Shown: positions 8,515 through 17,351, numbered from the stretch's first letter. The stretch is DNA of 64,000 bases from CAISIP01 sp031396205 (GCA_031396205.1 JANNKH010000015.1:62001-126000), one strand, 5' to 3'. The notes: generated by a model from the sequence alone, not told the origin. A program made the numbers and translations.

Positions 8515-9180
8515 ATGTACAACAGCGATACACCTCTGCGCGCTGAACTGCCCTCTTCCAGGCAGCTATTGCGCTCCACCGTCCTGGCCGCCATCTCGGC
8601 GCTGGTCCTCCTGGTTGCCGTCGTGCTTCCGGCTGAATACGGCATCGACCCCACCGGGGTCGGCCGAGTCCTGGGGATGACCAAGATGGGCGAGATCAAG
8701 CAGCAGCTGGTGGCAGAGGCGGCGGCAGACGCCGCCACGCCGGCGACACAGGCGCCCGCATCCACATCAGCTGTTGGCGCGGCAGACAAGGCGGCTGAAC
8801 CAATGGCAGTGCCCGAGGTGACGGTTGCCGCAACGGAACCGGCTCAGGCTGTGGCGACCCCGATTGAATGGCGCGACGAGATGTCCGTCACTTTGAAGCC
8901 GGACGAAGGAACGGAGATCAAAATGAAGCTGGCAGCAGGCGCAAAGGCCCAGTATGCGTGGGTGGTTGAAGGTGGCACGGTCAATTTCGACACCCATGGC
9001 GATGCTCCCGGCAAGTCGATCAGCTACGAAAAAGGCCGTGGGGTTCCGTCTGATGAAGGCGTTCTGGAAGCCGCGTTCACCGGCAATCACGGCTGGTATT
9101 GGCGCAACCGCGGCAAGTCAAACGTGAAGGTTATCCTGCGCACCCGTGGCGAGTACACGGATATCAAGAAGATGATGTAA
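8515..9180 (+). CDS. Conserved transmembrane anchor protein of the metal locus
   Basis: This 221-residue protein has one membrane segment (about residues 23-42), an Ala/Pro/Thr-rich linker (about 70-130) and a C-terminal periplasmic domain with conserved-looking Trp, His and Gly residues (YAWVVEGGTVNFDTHGD, then NHGWYWRNRG). I know this arrangement only as a conserved partner of HupE-like genes in metal-resistance islands. The biochemical role is unknown; the exposed domain could be a metal-binding or sensing module. ATG 8515 is preferred because AAGGAA lies just upstream; a GTG at 8491 overlapping the hupE-like stop is the alternative. Confidence 0.72.
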   Translation: MYNSDTPLRAELPSSRQLLRSTVLAAISALVLLVAVVLPAEYGIDPTGVGRVLGMTKMGEIKQQLVAEAAADAATPATQAPASTSAVGAADKAAEPMAVPEVTVAATEPAQAVATPIEWRDEMSVTLKPDEGTEIKMKLAAGAKAQYAWVVEGGTVNFDTHGDAPGKSISYEKGRGVPSDEGVLEAAFTGNHGWYWRNRGKSNVKVILRTRGEYTDIKKMM

Positions 9181-9315
9181 GGGAAAGGCGCTGCGGCGGA
9201 TATCACCGCAGCGGCTTTCACTGCGTCCAACCTGAGTAAACGAACCGACCAGGCCGATTGCCAAATTGGACACCGCATCGCCGTCAGGGAGTTTTGCCGC
9301 AGTGGCCGTGCCGTG

Positions 9316-10125
9316 TCACGGTCGCAATTCGTCAAGCCTCTCGGTCAACGTGGCAGACGAAAGCTCGCCAATGCGCGTGCTCACCAATCTCCCTTTCGCA
9401 TCGAAGAACAACGTCATCGGAAGGGCTCGCTGCTTGAATGCGGCAGCGGTCTGCCCGTTTTGATCCAGCAGCATATTGCGCAGGGGCAACTTGCGCGCCT
9501 TCAGCCAGGCATCAACCCTGTCAATGGACTCTCGCTGGTTCACAAAAACAAAGTTGACGCCGGGATAGTCGATCTGCGCCTGCTGCAGCACGGGCATCTC
9601 CCGCACGCACGGCGGACACCAGGTGGCCCACAGGTTCACCACGATGGGTTGGCCCTTGAATTGGGCGAGTGAAACCATCTGGCCGTCGAGCGACGCAAAG
9701 CTGAGCTCCGGCAATTCTTGCCCGGTATCAGGCCGCGCTGACAACGCGATGGAGCCGACCAGCCAGATCACGGAGCCCGTGAGCAGGGCAAACTGCATCG
9801 GTCTGCGCAACACCGGACGGCGCCCGTGCTGACTCAGCGCGAACAACCAGGCGCCCACAAATCCGGCGGTGGCAGACCAACCTCCGTCCCGGATATCGAA
9901 CATGTCCAGCGGCGACGCGAGGTAAGCCGAGCGAAACTCCCAGACAAATGCCAAGCGGGCGACGACGACGCCGACCAGCAGAGTCTTCCATAAGACGGGC
10001 TCAACCTCGACGCCCGCCTTGCGACCCATGCGCTGACCGACAAACAGGCTCAATGCCACCGCTGCGACCACCAGCAGCAGCGCGTAGGGCAGCACAAACG
10101 GGCCGATCACAAAAGCGTTATTCAA
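9316..10125 (-). CDS. TlpA-like thiol-disulfide oxidoreductase with N-terminal membrane domain
   Basis: The N-terminal 135 or so residues hold several membrane segments resembling prolipoprotein diacylglyceryl transferase (Lgt)-like folds. The C-terminal domain is a thioredoxin/TlpA fold with the active site WATWCPPC and the cis-Pro loop (ALPMTLFFD). The start is a TTG at 10125 preceded by GGAGGAG at about 8 nt. It closes a minus-strand run of DsbD, membrane hydrolase, CusF-like protein and this gene. DsbD is the natural electron donor, so this protein probably keeps periplasmic cysteines or copper-site thiols reduced. The family is sure; the client proteins are unknown. Confidence 0.85.
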   Translation of the reverse strand: MNNAFVIGPFVLPYALLLVVAAVALSLFVGQRMGRKAGVEVEPVLWKTLLVGVVVARLAFVWEFRSAYLASPLDMFDIRDGGWSATAGFVGAWLFALSQHGRRPVLRRPMQFALLTGSVIWLVGSIALSARPDTGQELPELSFASLDGQMVSLAQFKGQPIVVNLWATWCPPCVREMPVLQQAQIDYPGVNFVFVNQRESIDRVDAWLKARKLPLRNMLLDQNGQTAAAFKQRALPMTLFFDAKGRLVSTRIGELSSATLTERLDELRP

Positions 10126-10186
10126 CGCGCGGTCTCCTCCACGGCGGGGTCAAACTCCACGGTGCATGCGACCATGGTTTCCGGCT

Positions 10187-10519
10187 TCACTTGATGTCGG
10201 TGATCAAGTAGTCACCCCCGCTTTGGACGATCTGAAACTCGACCTTTTGATCGACCAACAGAGCCCTGATCTGGTTGCGATCCTTGACCGCGTACGACAT
10301 GGTCATCGCCATCATGTTCAGTGCCGGCAGCGGTCCATGGCGGATCGTCACCATGCCCCCTTGCGGGTCGACATCCTGCACGACGCCGCTACCAAGCACG
10401 GTCGGTTGTGTCGCGCCGGGCAATTGCGCCTGTTCAGGACTGGGCAGTGAACGCCACGCGAACCCCGCGAATGCGGCGACCAGAACCGCAGCGACCAGTT
10501 TCTTCATCACGGTCTTCAT
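10187..10519 (-). CDS. CusF-like periplasmic copper/silver-binding protein
   Basis: This is a 110-residue exported protein with a signal segment (KKLVAAVLVAAFAGFA) and a CusF-type small beta-barrel: GSGVVQDVDPQGGMVTIRHGPL, then NMMAMTMSY, and an ITDIK end. CusF binds Cu(I)/Ag(I) through His36, Met47, Met49 and a stacking Trp44. Here the His and the two Met of MTM are kept, but the Trp position appears to be Met. ATG 10519 is chosen because GGAGG lies 9 nt upstream. It sits between a membrane hydrolase and the TlpA-like gene in the same operon, which suggests copper handling tied to thiol reduction. Confidence 0.8.
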   Translation of the reverse strand: MKTVMKKLVAAVLVAAFAGFAWRSLPSPEQAQLPGATQPTVLGSGVVQDVDPQGGMVTIRHGPLPALNMMAMTMSYAVKDRNQIRALLVDQKVEFQIVQSGGDYLITDIK

Positions 10520-10559
10520 CGGGCAGGACCTCCATACATTGAAACATCCAGGCCAGGGG

Positions 10560-11099
10560 TCAATGCGCACCCCGTTTGCGCGTGAAATGCAGCACCAACC
10601 ATGTCGCCGCCAGCGCGCCGTAGTTGACCGCGAGCGACCAAGGTGTATTCCACGCGATACCGTCCAAGCCAGCTTGCGTGAACGGGTACAACACCGGCGA
10701 CGGAAAATAGTCGATGGAGTGCGTGAAAACATCGATCACGATATGCGACCACCAACCTGCCAGTGGTATCCAGAAGTTTCGTCTCCAAAACCACCACAGG
10801 GCGCTCACGGCGCCGGCGATGACGGCACTGTGCGCGATGCAGTGCAAATTATGGGACCAGGAGTCGACGTTCTGCGGGGCAGATGGCAACTGCCCGGCAA
10901 CCGCATTTGCATAGTTCCACATGTCCGCCATCGAACCATCGCCGAACAGCGACCAGCCGACGATGGGCGCCAGATGCGGAATATCCGGCATCACCGCCAT
11001 GGCCACCGTCAACGCTGCCGTGGGACGAGTAATGTGCCAACGACGCCGCGCCAGTATCGTTGCGGCGCCAGCCCACAGGGCATGTGCAAGTATGTCCAT
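10560..11099 (-). CDS. Membrane-bound metal-dependent hydrolase-like protein (YdjM/DUF457 type)
   Basis: This 179-residue polytopic membrane protein begins MDILAHALWA and contains conserved acidic and His motifs (MPDIPHL, SHNLHCIAHS, GWWSHIVIDVFTH). The pattern HxxxDxxTH and early DxxAH are typical of the LexA-regulated/zinc-dependent membrane hydrolase-like family. No substrate is known. It starts 10 bp after the DsbD stop, so it is translated from the same message. A role in the copper/redox operon is suggested only by position. Confidence 0.7.
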   Translation of the reverse strand: MDILAHALWAGAATILARRRWHITRPTAALTVAMAVMPDIPHLAPIVGWSLFGDGSMADMWNYANAVAGQLPSAPQNVDSWSHNLHCIAHSAVIAGAVSALWWFWRRNFWIPLAGWWSHIVIDVFTHSIDYFPSPVLYPFTQAGLDGIAWNTPWSLAVNYGALAATWLVLHFTRKRGAH

Positions 11100-11109
11100 G
11101 CAACGGTAC

Positions 11110-13158
11110 TCAGAGCGGCGCGGAGAACGCGCCCGTTCGCGCCAACGACGGCAGGAATCGTTCGGGGGCTTCGAATCCGATCACCCGCTTGGCCCTTTCC
11201 TGGCCCGATCGGTCGAAAAACACGATGCCCGGCGGGCCGAACAACTTGAACCGGGCCAGCAACTCCTTATCGTCCAGGCTGCTGGCGGTCACGTCGGCGC
11301 GCAGAACGACAGCGTCTTTGAGCACAGCCTTCACTCGGGCGTCGCTGAACGTGAACTGGTCCATCTCCTTGCAGGAAACGCACCATTCGGCCCAGAAATC
11401 GAGCATCACTGGCCTGCCCTTCGCCGCGCGCAGGCGCTCGTCGAGTTCGGCAATGCTGTGGATGCGTTCAAATGCGAGTTCACTGCGGGCCTGCGCCTGT
11501 GCTTGAGCACCCCGCAAGCCCGCCAGAGGTTGCAATATCTCGCGGTGGCCGGACAACGCACCCACCATCATTGCGGACCCTGCCAGCAGCGCCAACACCC
11601 CGATGCCCTTGAAAAGCCGCCGGTAGCCGGCGGCGGCAACCGGCAAAGGATCAAGTGCGTGCAGGTAGATCGCGGTGACGACCAATAGGGCCGCCCAAAG
11701 TAGCTGCTGGGCAACCACGGCAATCACCGGCGAGACGGTATAGATGGCCAATGCCAGCATGCCGACGCCAAATACCCGCTTGACCGTTGCGGTCCAAGGA
11801 CCTGCCTTCGGCAGCAAGGGACCGGCCGTCGCTCCCACCACCAGCAAGGGCACTCCCATGCCGATCGCCATCGCAAACAACGCCGTGCCACCCAGGACGA
11901 CGTCGCGGGTCTGGCCGATATACAGCAAGGCGCCCGCCAGCGGCGCCGCCACGCAAGGTCCCACGATGATGGCTGACAACACGCCCACCAAAAACACGCC
12001 CACGACCTTGCCACCTTTGACCCGGTTGCCCGCGGACGCCAGCGCACTTTGCATGGCAACCGGCAATTGCAGTTCGTACAGGCCGAACATCGACAAGGAA
12101 AGAGCGACAAATATGGCTGCGAAACCACCCAGGACCCACGCATTCTGCAAGTAGGCCGACAACATGGTTCCGGCCAATCCCGCGGCGACGCCCGCCGCCG
12201 CATAGGTCATGGCCATCGCCAGGACATAGACGGCGGAAAGTCCGAGTGCATGCCGGCGTGTCAGTGGTTCCCCCTGGCCAACGATGATGCCCGAGAGGAT
12301 CGGAATCATCGGCAACATGCACGGCGTGAACGCCAGCAGCAGTCCAAAGCCGAAAAACGCGGCCACCAAGGCCCATTGGCTGCCACCCGCAAATAACGCA
12401 CGGATCCGATCATCAACTGTGGCGTCCGTTGTTGGCGTAGACGGTGGCTCCTGCAGTCGCTGGAACTGCGCCTGCACGGGCACGGGCGCCGCAACGGCGC
12501 TGCGATCCCAGCGGACGGCGACCAGCCGCTCGATCGGCGGGTAACAGACGCCCAGCGGCTCGTTACAGCCCTGGTAGGTAGCGTGCAACGCGATCTCCTG
12601 CCCCACGTCAACCGGTTCGCGCAATGCAATCACCGCCTCAATCGGCTGGCAGTAGACCTGCACGCTGCCGAAAAAAGGATCGGCCTTTGGCTTGCTTTGG
12701 GGCGATTGTACATTCGCAACCAGGTTGGTCGCGGCGTCGCTGATGCTGAAACTGATGCGATCGCGGTAAAGGTAGTAGTCCTTCGTTGGCGCCAGCGTGG
12801 CAACGAGGGTGAGGCCATCCGCAAACCGCATATCCATCGTGAACGCCTGCTCAGGCGGCAGCAACTCGGGTTTGGCGGCACGGCCAGTCCACAGATTGCG
12901 AATCGCATCCAGCGGCCCCGATGACGCGTCCTGCGAGATGGACGCGGGCGCCGGGTCCCGGCCGATCAGACTGCCTTGCGCCAGCGCACCAGACGAATGC
13001 AGCTGCACCAGCATGGCAACAAGCGCCGGCCAAAACCGCGCGCGGCGCAAGCGGACGTCCTCACTCGCAGACCATGTGCCGCGCCGCGGTGCCGTACAGA
13101 ACCACTGGATGATGCGCTTCAACACGTCACCCACCCCATCATGGACGGGTGATTCCAT
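11110..13158 (-). CDS. dsbD: Protein-disulfide reductase DsbD (transmembrane electron conduit)
   Basis: DsbD moves electrons from cytoplasmic thioredoxin to periplasmic thiol proteins. All three modules are present: an N-terminal DsbD-alpha-like periplasmic domain with the pair C...C in GCNEPLGVC, a central eight-helix CcdA-type membrane domain (FTPCMLPM and VGPCVAAPL hold the two redox cysteines), and a C-terminal thioredoxin domain with WCVSC. The start is unclear. ATG 13158 follows a weak GGGATGG, and a signal-like hydrophobic stretch (ARFWPALVAMLVQLHSSGALAQ) comes about 35 residues later. A TTG or other start nearer the signal is possible, as is a longer frame. It is the first gene of the redox/copper operon. 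Confidence 0.9.
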   Translation of the reverse strand: MESPVHDGVGDVLKRIIQWFCTAPRRGTWSASEDVRLRRARFWPALVAMLVQLHSSGALAQGSLIGRDPAPASISQDASSGPLDAIRNLWTGRAAKPELLPPEQAFTMDMRFADGLTLVATLAPTKDYYLYRDRISFSISDAATNLVANVQSPQSKPKADPFFGSVQVYCQPIEAVIALREPVDVGQEIALHATYQGCNEPLGVCYPPIERLVAVRWDRSAVAAPVPVQAQFQRLQEPPSTPTTDATVDDRIRALFAGGSQWALVAAFFGFGLLLAFTPCMLPMIPILSGIIVGQGEPLTRRHALGLSAVYVLAMAMTYAAAGVAAGLAGTMLSAYLQNAWVLGGFAAIFVALSLSMFGLYELQLPVAMQSALASAGNRVKGGKVVGVFLVGVLSAIIVGPCVAAPLAGALLYIGQTRDVVLGGTALFAMAIGMGVPLLVVGATAGPLLPKAGPWTATVKRVFGVGMLALAIYTVSPVIAVVAQQLLWAALLVVTAIYLHALDPLPVAAAGYRRLFKGIGVLALLAGSAMMVGALSGHREILQPLAGLRGAQAQAQARSELAFERIHSIAELDERLRAAKGRPVMLDFWAEWCVSCKEMDQFTFSDARVKAVLKDAVVLRADVTASSLDDKELLARFKLFGPPGIVFFDRSGQERAKRVIGFEAPERFLPSLARTGAFSAPL

Positions 13159-13730
13159 GCCATCCCGGGTTTTACTACGCTGTTGGCCCAACGAAGCCCG
13201 TAAACCCAATGCCCGCGCGGGTTTCCAGAGGTTTTGGAATGCCCGCAACAGACTGGATCCGGTCTGTCGACTGTTCGATCTGCCTGATCCAGAGCAGTCG
13301 TTGAAGGCGCAGCTTGGCGGTCCGCAAACTGGCGATGGAATCGATGAACGGCGTAGGCACCCTCGGCCCGTTGCCCTCGTACACAGCCGGCAGCTTCAGT
13401 GCGAGCGCTAGATCATTGCGCCAATCCTGGAGTGGCTGGTGATCGACAAGCTCCCCAAGCACCTGGGGTTGCAGGCAATGGCGCCGCCACGCTCAGCTGC
13501 CCGCGTTCAATCGTTCAATGTGGCTTAACGATTTCGATCCATCACTCTTGGCCTGGCCTGGGTGCCGAGCTGTTCGATCCGCTGCCAGGCTGGCGCGCCG
13601 AGATCACCTACCAGCTCGACAACATGGAAGTGCACATCCCTGCGCACTCGCTTGGCCCGGGACTGCGCCAGCCCCTACGCGGTAGAACCCCGCCGCAGCG
13701 GCGTTGTAGTGCGCATCAAGCTCCAGCGCC
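13159..13730. other. 572-bp stretch without a recognised gene
   Basis: Both strands contain only short frames whose translations resemble nothing I recognise. A minus-strand frame at 13175-13462 has an unbroken but unfamiliar sequence (ALKLPAVYEGNGPRVPTP), and a plus frame at 13562-13762 is Arg-rich and looks spurious. Promoter elements for dsbD should lie at the left edge, but none is clear. It may be decayed mobile-element DNA. Confidence 0.5.
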
Positions 13731-15617
13731 TCAAGACATATGCTCCCGACGGCGAGCCATGAAACCCACCAAACCGACCCCGGCCAGCAGCAAGGCGTAG
13801 GTCGAGGGCTCGGGCACCGCAGTGATGGTGAAGGCGCTGCCGGCGATCCTCTCGAAGCCTTCAAGGTCGAAGGATTCGCCGTAGACCGAGAAGCTGAGTT
13901 TGGGCGTCTCGAATAGCTTGTTATCGATGGCCAGAAGGTCGTTCAGGCTCAGTGAATTGAAGTTCACCAGATCGATCCCTTGCACCGATGCTTCCGCGCC
14001 AAGCTTGAGCACGTCGAGCGTGCCGACGAGGCCTAGGTCGAGCCCGAACTCGTTGGTAAGCTCCGCGTCGAGCCAGAACGTCGGCGAGAACGTCGTCGTG
14101 CCGTCGATCGCGAACTTGGGCAAATTGCTCCATTCGCCGGTCCAGCTGTCGTACCGACCCGGTGCGCCGTCGATGCGTACCGCGCGACTGAACATGAGGG
14201 ACGTCATCAGCGTCGACTCGAAGGTGAAGGCCTGGGTGACGCCAAGCACCGGCCCGACGTCGACGTCGATGAGATCAACTGACGCAGAGAGCTTGATGCC
14301 GGCGGTATCGATCAGGTCGATTTTGAGCCCGGCAGGCGGCAGGCCGCCCAGCATCGTGGCCATGCCGTCAAGGTCGAGCTGCAGCGACAGCACGTCCGAC
14401 CGCCGGTTCGACGTGATCGGTCCGCCGCTGCCTGTGCCGCTGGTCGCGACGTTGGGAACCGTCAGCTTCATCTCGGCTATCTCCACCGTCACTGCCGGCG
14501 ACGGCGGCAGGGAGCTGGCGATCGTCGTCCCGCCTGGACCGGTCAGCTTAAACCCCACCACCGGTGGAGCTGACGCCGAGGCACCGCCTTGGAGCGTCAG
14601 CTTCTGGTTGAGGATCGGCACTTCGGCAAAGGCCTTGCCACTTGGCAGCACACCGTCGAGCACTTTCAGGCTGTTGGAGTCGATCGACACCAGGCGTTGA
14701 TCGAGGTCGATCATCGGCAGTGCGACGGTGCGCGAGGTCGCGCAGCCGAGTGCCACCCCGCAGGCCTTCGCATCGATCGTCCCCGACATCTTCAGGACCG
14801 AGCTGAAGTAGGCCTCGACGTTCGGGGACTGTGTGGCGATCGTGCCCTTGTCGAACACGCTGCTCGTCTGGATACTGAACAACTCGCCCGGCTTGACCGG
14901 GTCTGGCAGCTTTGCCGTGGCGCGAAACATGGCCGTCGTATCGACCGAGCCGCTGTCGATGGCGTAGCCGAACTCGAGGCCGACCTTGCCCGACGAACGT
15001 ACGTCGATGGTCGCACCCGTGCGCGTGTCGCCGTAAACGGCGGGCACGGCCGGAATGTAGCCTGCCGGTTTGGCTGGCGTGGTGATGGAGGGAATGGCAG
15101 GGGTATAGGTGGCAGGAATGGCAGGACTGTAGATGGCCGGCGTGATGAGTTTCGGCTGTATCTCGTTGGTCAGCTTGTTGCCCCCCACACACTCCCGGCC
15201 CACAAAAGGAACGTTGACACACACTCTCGGTGCGTAGGTGGCAGGGATACGAGGGCTGTACACAGCCGGCGTCAGCAGCTTCGACCCGACATAGGGCGTC
15301 AGCAATTTCGGCGGCACGGCCGGTATGGTGATGGCCGGAATGGCGGGGCTGACAAGGATTTCCGGAATGCCGGCAATGAGCAGCTCGTTGGCACTGCCCG
15401 TGATCCCGCCAATGGTCGCCCGGCGGTTCAACCACTCGGTGCCAACGAACACCGAGTCGGCCATTCGGAAGGCGTCGCCGGTGGCCCACATGCTCTGGGC
15501 CTTGCTTTCGAAGGTCAGCAATCCGGCGTCGTAGAGGGGCGCCGCGTGGACTTGGGCGACGGTGAAAGACGCGACCGCAGCCAAAGCGATGGCCGCGAGG
15601 GTTTGTGTGGTTGACAT
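13731..15617 (-). CDS. PEP-CTERM sorted secreted protein, Pro-rich
   Basis: This 628-residue exported protein has a signal peptide (LAAIALAAVASFTVAQVHA) and a canonical C-terminal PEP-CTERM signal: VPEPSTYALLLAGVGLVGFMARRR. It is therefore a substrate of an exosortase (EpsH/XrtA type) that is not in this window. Residues about 85-200 hold degenerate Pro/Ile/Tyr-rich repeats of the form TPAxYSPxIPATYxP. The remainder is acidic, beta-rich and without a family I recognise. GAGGAG precedes ATG 15617. It lies alone between the redox operon and mobile remnants, so it may be cargo of the island. Localisation is well supported; function is unknown. Confidence 0.85.
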   Translation of the reverse strand: MSTTQTLAAIALAAVASFTVAQVHAAPLYDAGLLTFESKAQSMWATGDAFRMADSVFVGTEWLNRRATIGGITGSANELLIAGIPEILVSPAIPAITIPAVPPKLLTPYVGSKLLTPAVYSPRIPATYAPRVCVNVPFVGRECVGGNKLTNEIQPKLITPAIYSPAIPATYTPAIPSITTPAKPAGYIPAVPAVYGDTRTGATIDVRSSGKVGLEFGYAIDSGSVDTTAMFRATAKLPDPVKPGELFSIQTSSVFDKGTIATQSPNVEAYFSSVLKMSGTIDAKACGVALGCATSRTVALPMIDLDQRLVSIDSNSLKVLDGVLPSGKAFAEVPILNQKLTLQGGASASAPPVVGFKLTGPGGTTIASSLPPSPAVTVEIAEMKLTVPNVATSGTGSGGPITSNRRSDVLSLQLDLDGMATMLGGLPPAGLKIDLIDTAGIKLSASVDLIDVDVGPVLGVTQAFTFESTLMTSLMFSRAVRIDGAPGRYDSWTGEWSNLPKFAIDGTTTFSPTFWLDAELTNEFGLDLGLVGTLDVLKLGAEASVQGIDLVNFNSLSLNDLLAIDNKLFETPKLSFSVYGESFDLEGFERIAGSAFTITAVPEPSTYALLLAGVGLVGFMARRREHMS

Positions 15618-15783
15618 GGGTTCTCCTCGCGCATCGATCGTTGTCGACGCATTCCGCTTCGGAGCGGACGGGCAGCTACGTTGTGAAGGTCAGGCTGTCA
15701 CCGATGACAACAATTCGACCCACGTGTGAAGCTCTCGCCGATTACCACTTATCCCTTGATGCAGAATCATACGCCAGTCACCG

Positions 15784-16175
15784 ATGATCATGGATGTTTC
15801 GGCGATCACGGCAGGGATGCCGGTGCGCCAACAGGTTCTGTCACTGCCTATCCCCCCTCTGCTGCGGCCCAAGCCGGTTACACCCGTCCCTCAGGTCGTG
15901 CACCGCGCAATCGCGCACCACCTGCTCGGGCTGGCCGGGCTCAAGGCAAACCAGGCCGACAGCGGCGCCCTCGCGCTGAGCCAGCGGTCTTGGGTCAGCC
16001 GCCAATCTCAACAATAATCTGCATCGCCTGGTGTTGGGAAGGTGCTGACGCCACAGCGGGCCATGCCAAGGGAGACGGACTTCAAGCAAGAGCCGTGCGC
16101 CGACAGCGATGGATTCAGTTTGCACGGTGCCGTCCGCCGGCCTTGGGGCAGGGCGGTGGCGAAGTTGCAGCAGCT
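15784..16175 (+). pseudogene. IS91-family transposase remnant
   Basis: Pieces of an IS91-type (Y1/HUH) transposase can be read in changing frames: VRQQVLSLPIPPLLRPKPV and VVHRAIAHHLLGLAGLKA, then after a +1 shift near 15988 GSAANLNNNLHRLVL. After an internal loss, EPCADSDGFSLHGAVR follows near 16080-16130. The order matches the central and C-terminal part of the family. At least two frameshifts and deletions make it inactive. Confidence 0.65.
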
Positions 16176-16706
16176 TGGCTTAGGGCCACGCCCCAGGCAA
16201 AACCTGCGCCAACCGCCTCGTCACTACGCGGTGCCAGCCAGTAGTGACGACGCGCATATTGCCCCAGCGCACCAGAGCAAATACAGGGCTGCCGCTAATG
16301 ACGGCCCCACGTGACGGGCTCACCGCGCGCCGAAGCCGCAGACCGTGCAACGCGATCTGCTACAGCCCGCCCACCGCGGGCCACGTCAGCCGAGGCACCG
16401 CCTGGCGCACCCAGGGCCCTGGGACAAGGGCTCAACCCGATGAACCGACTTGCAGTAGCAAGCGACTTCGGTGCCAATGCCGCGTGCCGCGGCGGCCAGA
16501 AGGAAGACCTCGGCACAAGACGGGAGTGGTGTCCCGTGTCCCTTGTGGTTCCCGCAACGCCCAAGCGTTCGGGACGGACAGAAACACTTACCTGAAATCA
16601 ACACACCAGCGACGACGAATGGATACCAAGGGCAACAGACGGACAGGAGGAGACCCAGCAGCAAGAGAACGACGCATACGAAACTTGAACATTGAATTCT
16701 TGGATC
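16176..16706. other. 531-bp stretch without a recognised gene
   Basis: The sequence lies between the IS91 remnant and the IS66 left end. No frame gives a recognisable product, although it may include further decayed 3' sequence of the IS91 element. GC-rich short dyads (for example CCAGGGCCCTGG near 16411) are present without a T-run. Confidence 0.5.
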
Positions 16707-17187
16707 GTAAGCGCTCTATTGACTGCGTCCTTCCCTTGATGCTTTGAACGCGGTAAACCCATGCATTTCACCAGGAGGATGCAATGGGTACCAAGCAAGG
16801 CAAGTGGCATGGTCATTTGAAGGCGGTCGAGAAATCAGGCATGAGCCTGAGCGCGTACGCGGCGCATCACGGCATCAACGTGCGCCGGCTGTATGAAGCG
16901 CGGTATGTGGACACCAGAACGAGGTCGGCCAAGGCGCGGCAAACATCGGTATTCGTGCCGGTCAAACTCAAGGTCCAGTCGTTGGTCAAAGCCGCGCCGC
17001 CGGTGCATCATGGCGAGGCCCTTGGTGCCGGGTTCGCGATGCAAGCGCGCCTGGACAACGGCGTGGTGCTGAGCTGGACGTATGACGCTGGCAGCGTGTC
17101 GGCGCAGGCCAACTTGCGGCACACGCTGGCGGGGCTGCCATGTTTCGGCTGAACGCCGACCTGACGGTGTACGCCCACCACGCGCCG
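16707..17187. mobile_element. Truncated IS66-family element (left end)
   Basis: The left terminal repeat begins GTAAGCGCTCTATTGACTG at 16707, matching the GTAAGCG end typical of IS66 elements. It is followed by an intact tnpA-type ORF and the first codons of tnpB. Similarity stops near 17187 and no right end is seen, so the element lost tnpC and most of tnpB. Confidence 0.75.
16784..17152 (+). CDS. tnpA: IS66-family accessory protein TnpA
   Basis: This 122-residue protein has an N-terminal helix-turn-helix region (residues about 5-40: KWHGHLKAVEKSGMSLSAYA, then HGINVRRLYEARY), as in IS66 OrfA/TnpA accessory proteins. AGGAGG lies 7 nt before ATG 16784. The stop overlaps the tnpB ATG at 17140, the usual translational coupling in this family. 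The frame is intact, but the partner genes needed for transposition are lost, so it is probably without function here. Confidence 0.8.
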   Translation: MGTKQGKWHGHLKAVEKSGMSLSAYAAHHGINVRRLYEARYVDTRTRSAKARQTSVFVPVKLKVQSLVKAAPPVHHGEALGAGFAMQARLDNGVVLSWTYDAGSVSAQANLRHTLAGLPCFG

Positions 17188-17304
17188 GGGCATCTTGCCA
17201 GCTTTGCCAACGCTAACAAACCCAAAGCGACTGTGCTAACTGTGCTAGATCATCGAAGGGGCTCCAATAAGACTACATCGCCATTACCAGCGAAAAACGT
17301 CTAA
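17140..17304 (+). pseudogene. Truncated IS66 tnpB
   Basis: The frame opens MFRLNADLTVYAHHAP like the N-terminus of IS66 TnpB, then diverges after about codon 16 (GHLASFANANKP) and stops at 17304. Only the first part is homologous; the rest is flanking DNA read by chance. Confidence 0.7.
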
Positions 17305-17351
17305 TGCCTTCGTTCGATCTAAGCGCCACTGTGCTAACCCACTGTGCTAAC
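17231..17351. repeat. Four direct CTGTGCTA repeats beside tRNA-Val
   Basis: The octamer CTGTGCTA occurs in the same orientation at 17231, 17240, 17329 and 17342, three times followed by AC. The copies form two close pairs about 100 bp apart, between the truncated IS66 element and the tRNA. Paired direct sites next to a tRNA gene are what integrase arm-type or excisionase sites look like, but no integrase gene is in the window and the role is a guess. Confidence 0.45.

Noticed and set aside
13175..13462. Minus-strand frame of 95 codons in the gap upstream of dsbD
   Set aside because: It has no recognised similarity, and no ribosome site was seen; kept only as part of the uncertain gap.
15100..15310. 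Repeat-like ATxCCxGC motifs suggesting a DNA repeat array inside the PEP-CTERM gene
   Set aside because: They are explained by the Pro/Ile/Tyr-rich protein repeats and differ at DNA level.
14589..15614. Long plus-strand frame opposite the PEP-CTERM gene
   Set aside because: Its translation is Arg/Gly/His-rich without any motif and mirrors the codon bias of the minus-strand gene, which has a signal peptide and PEP-CTERM.
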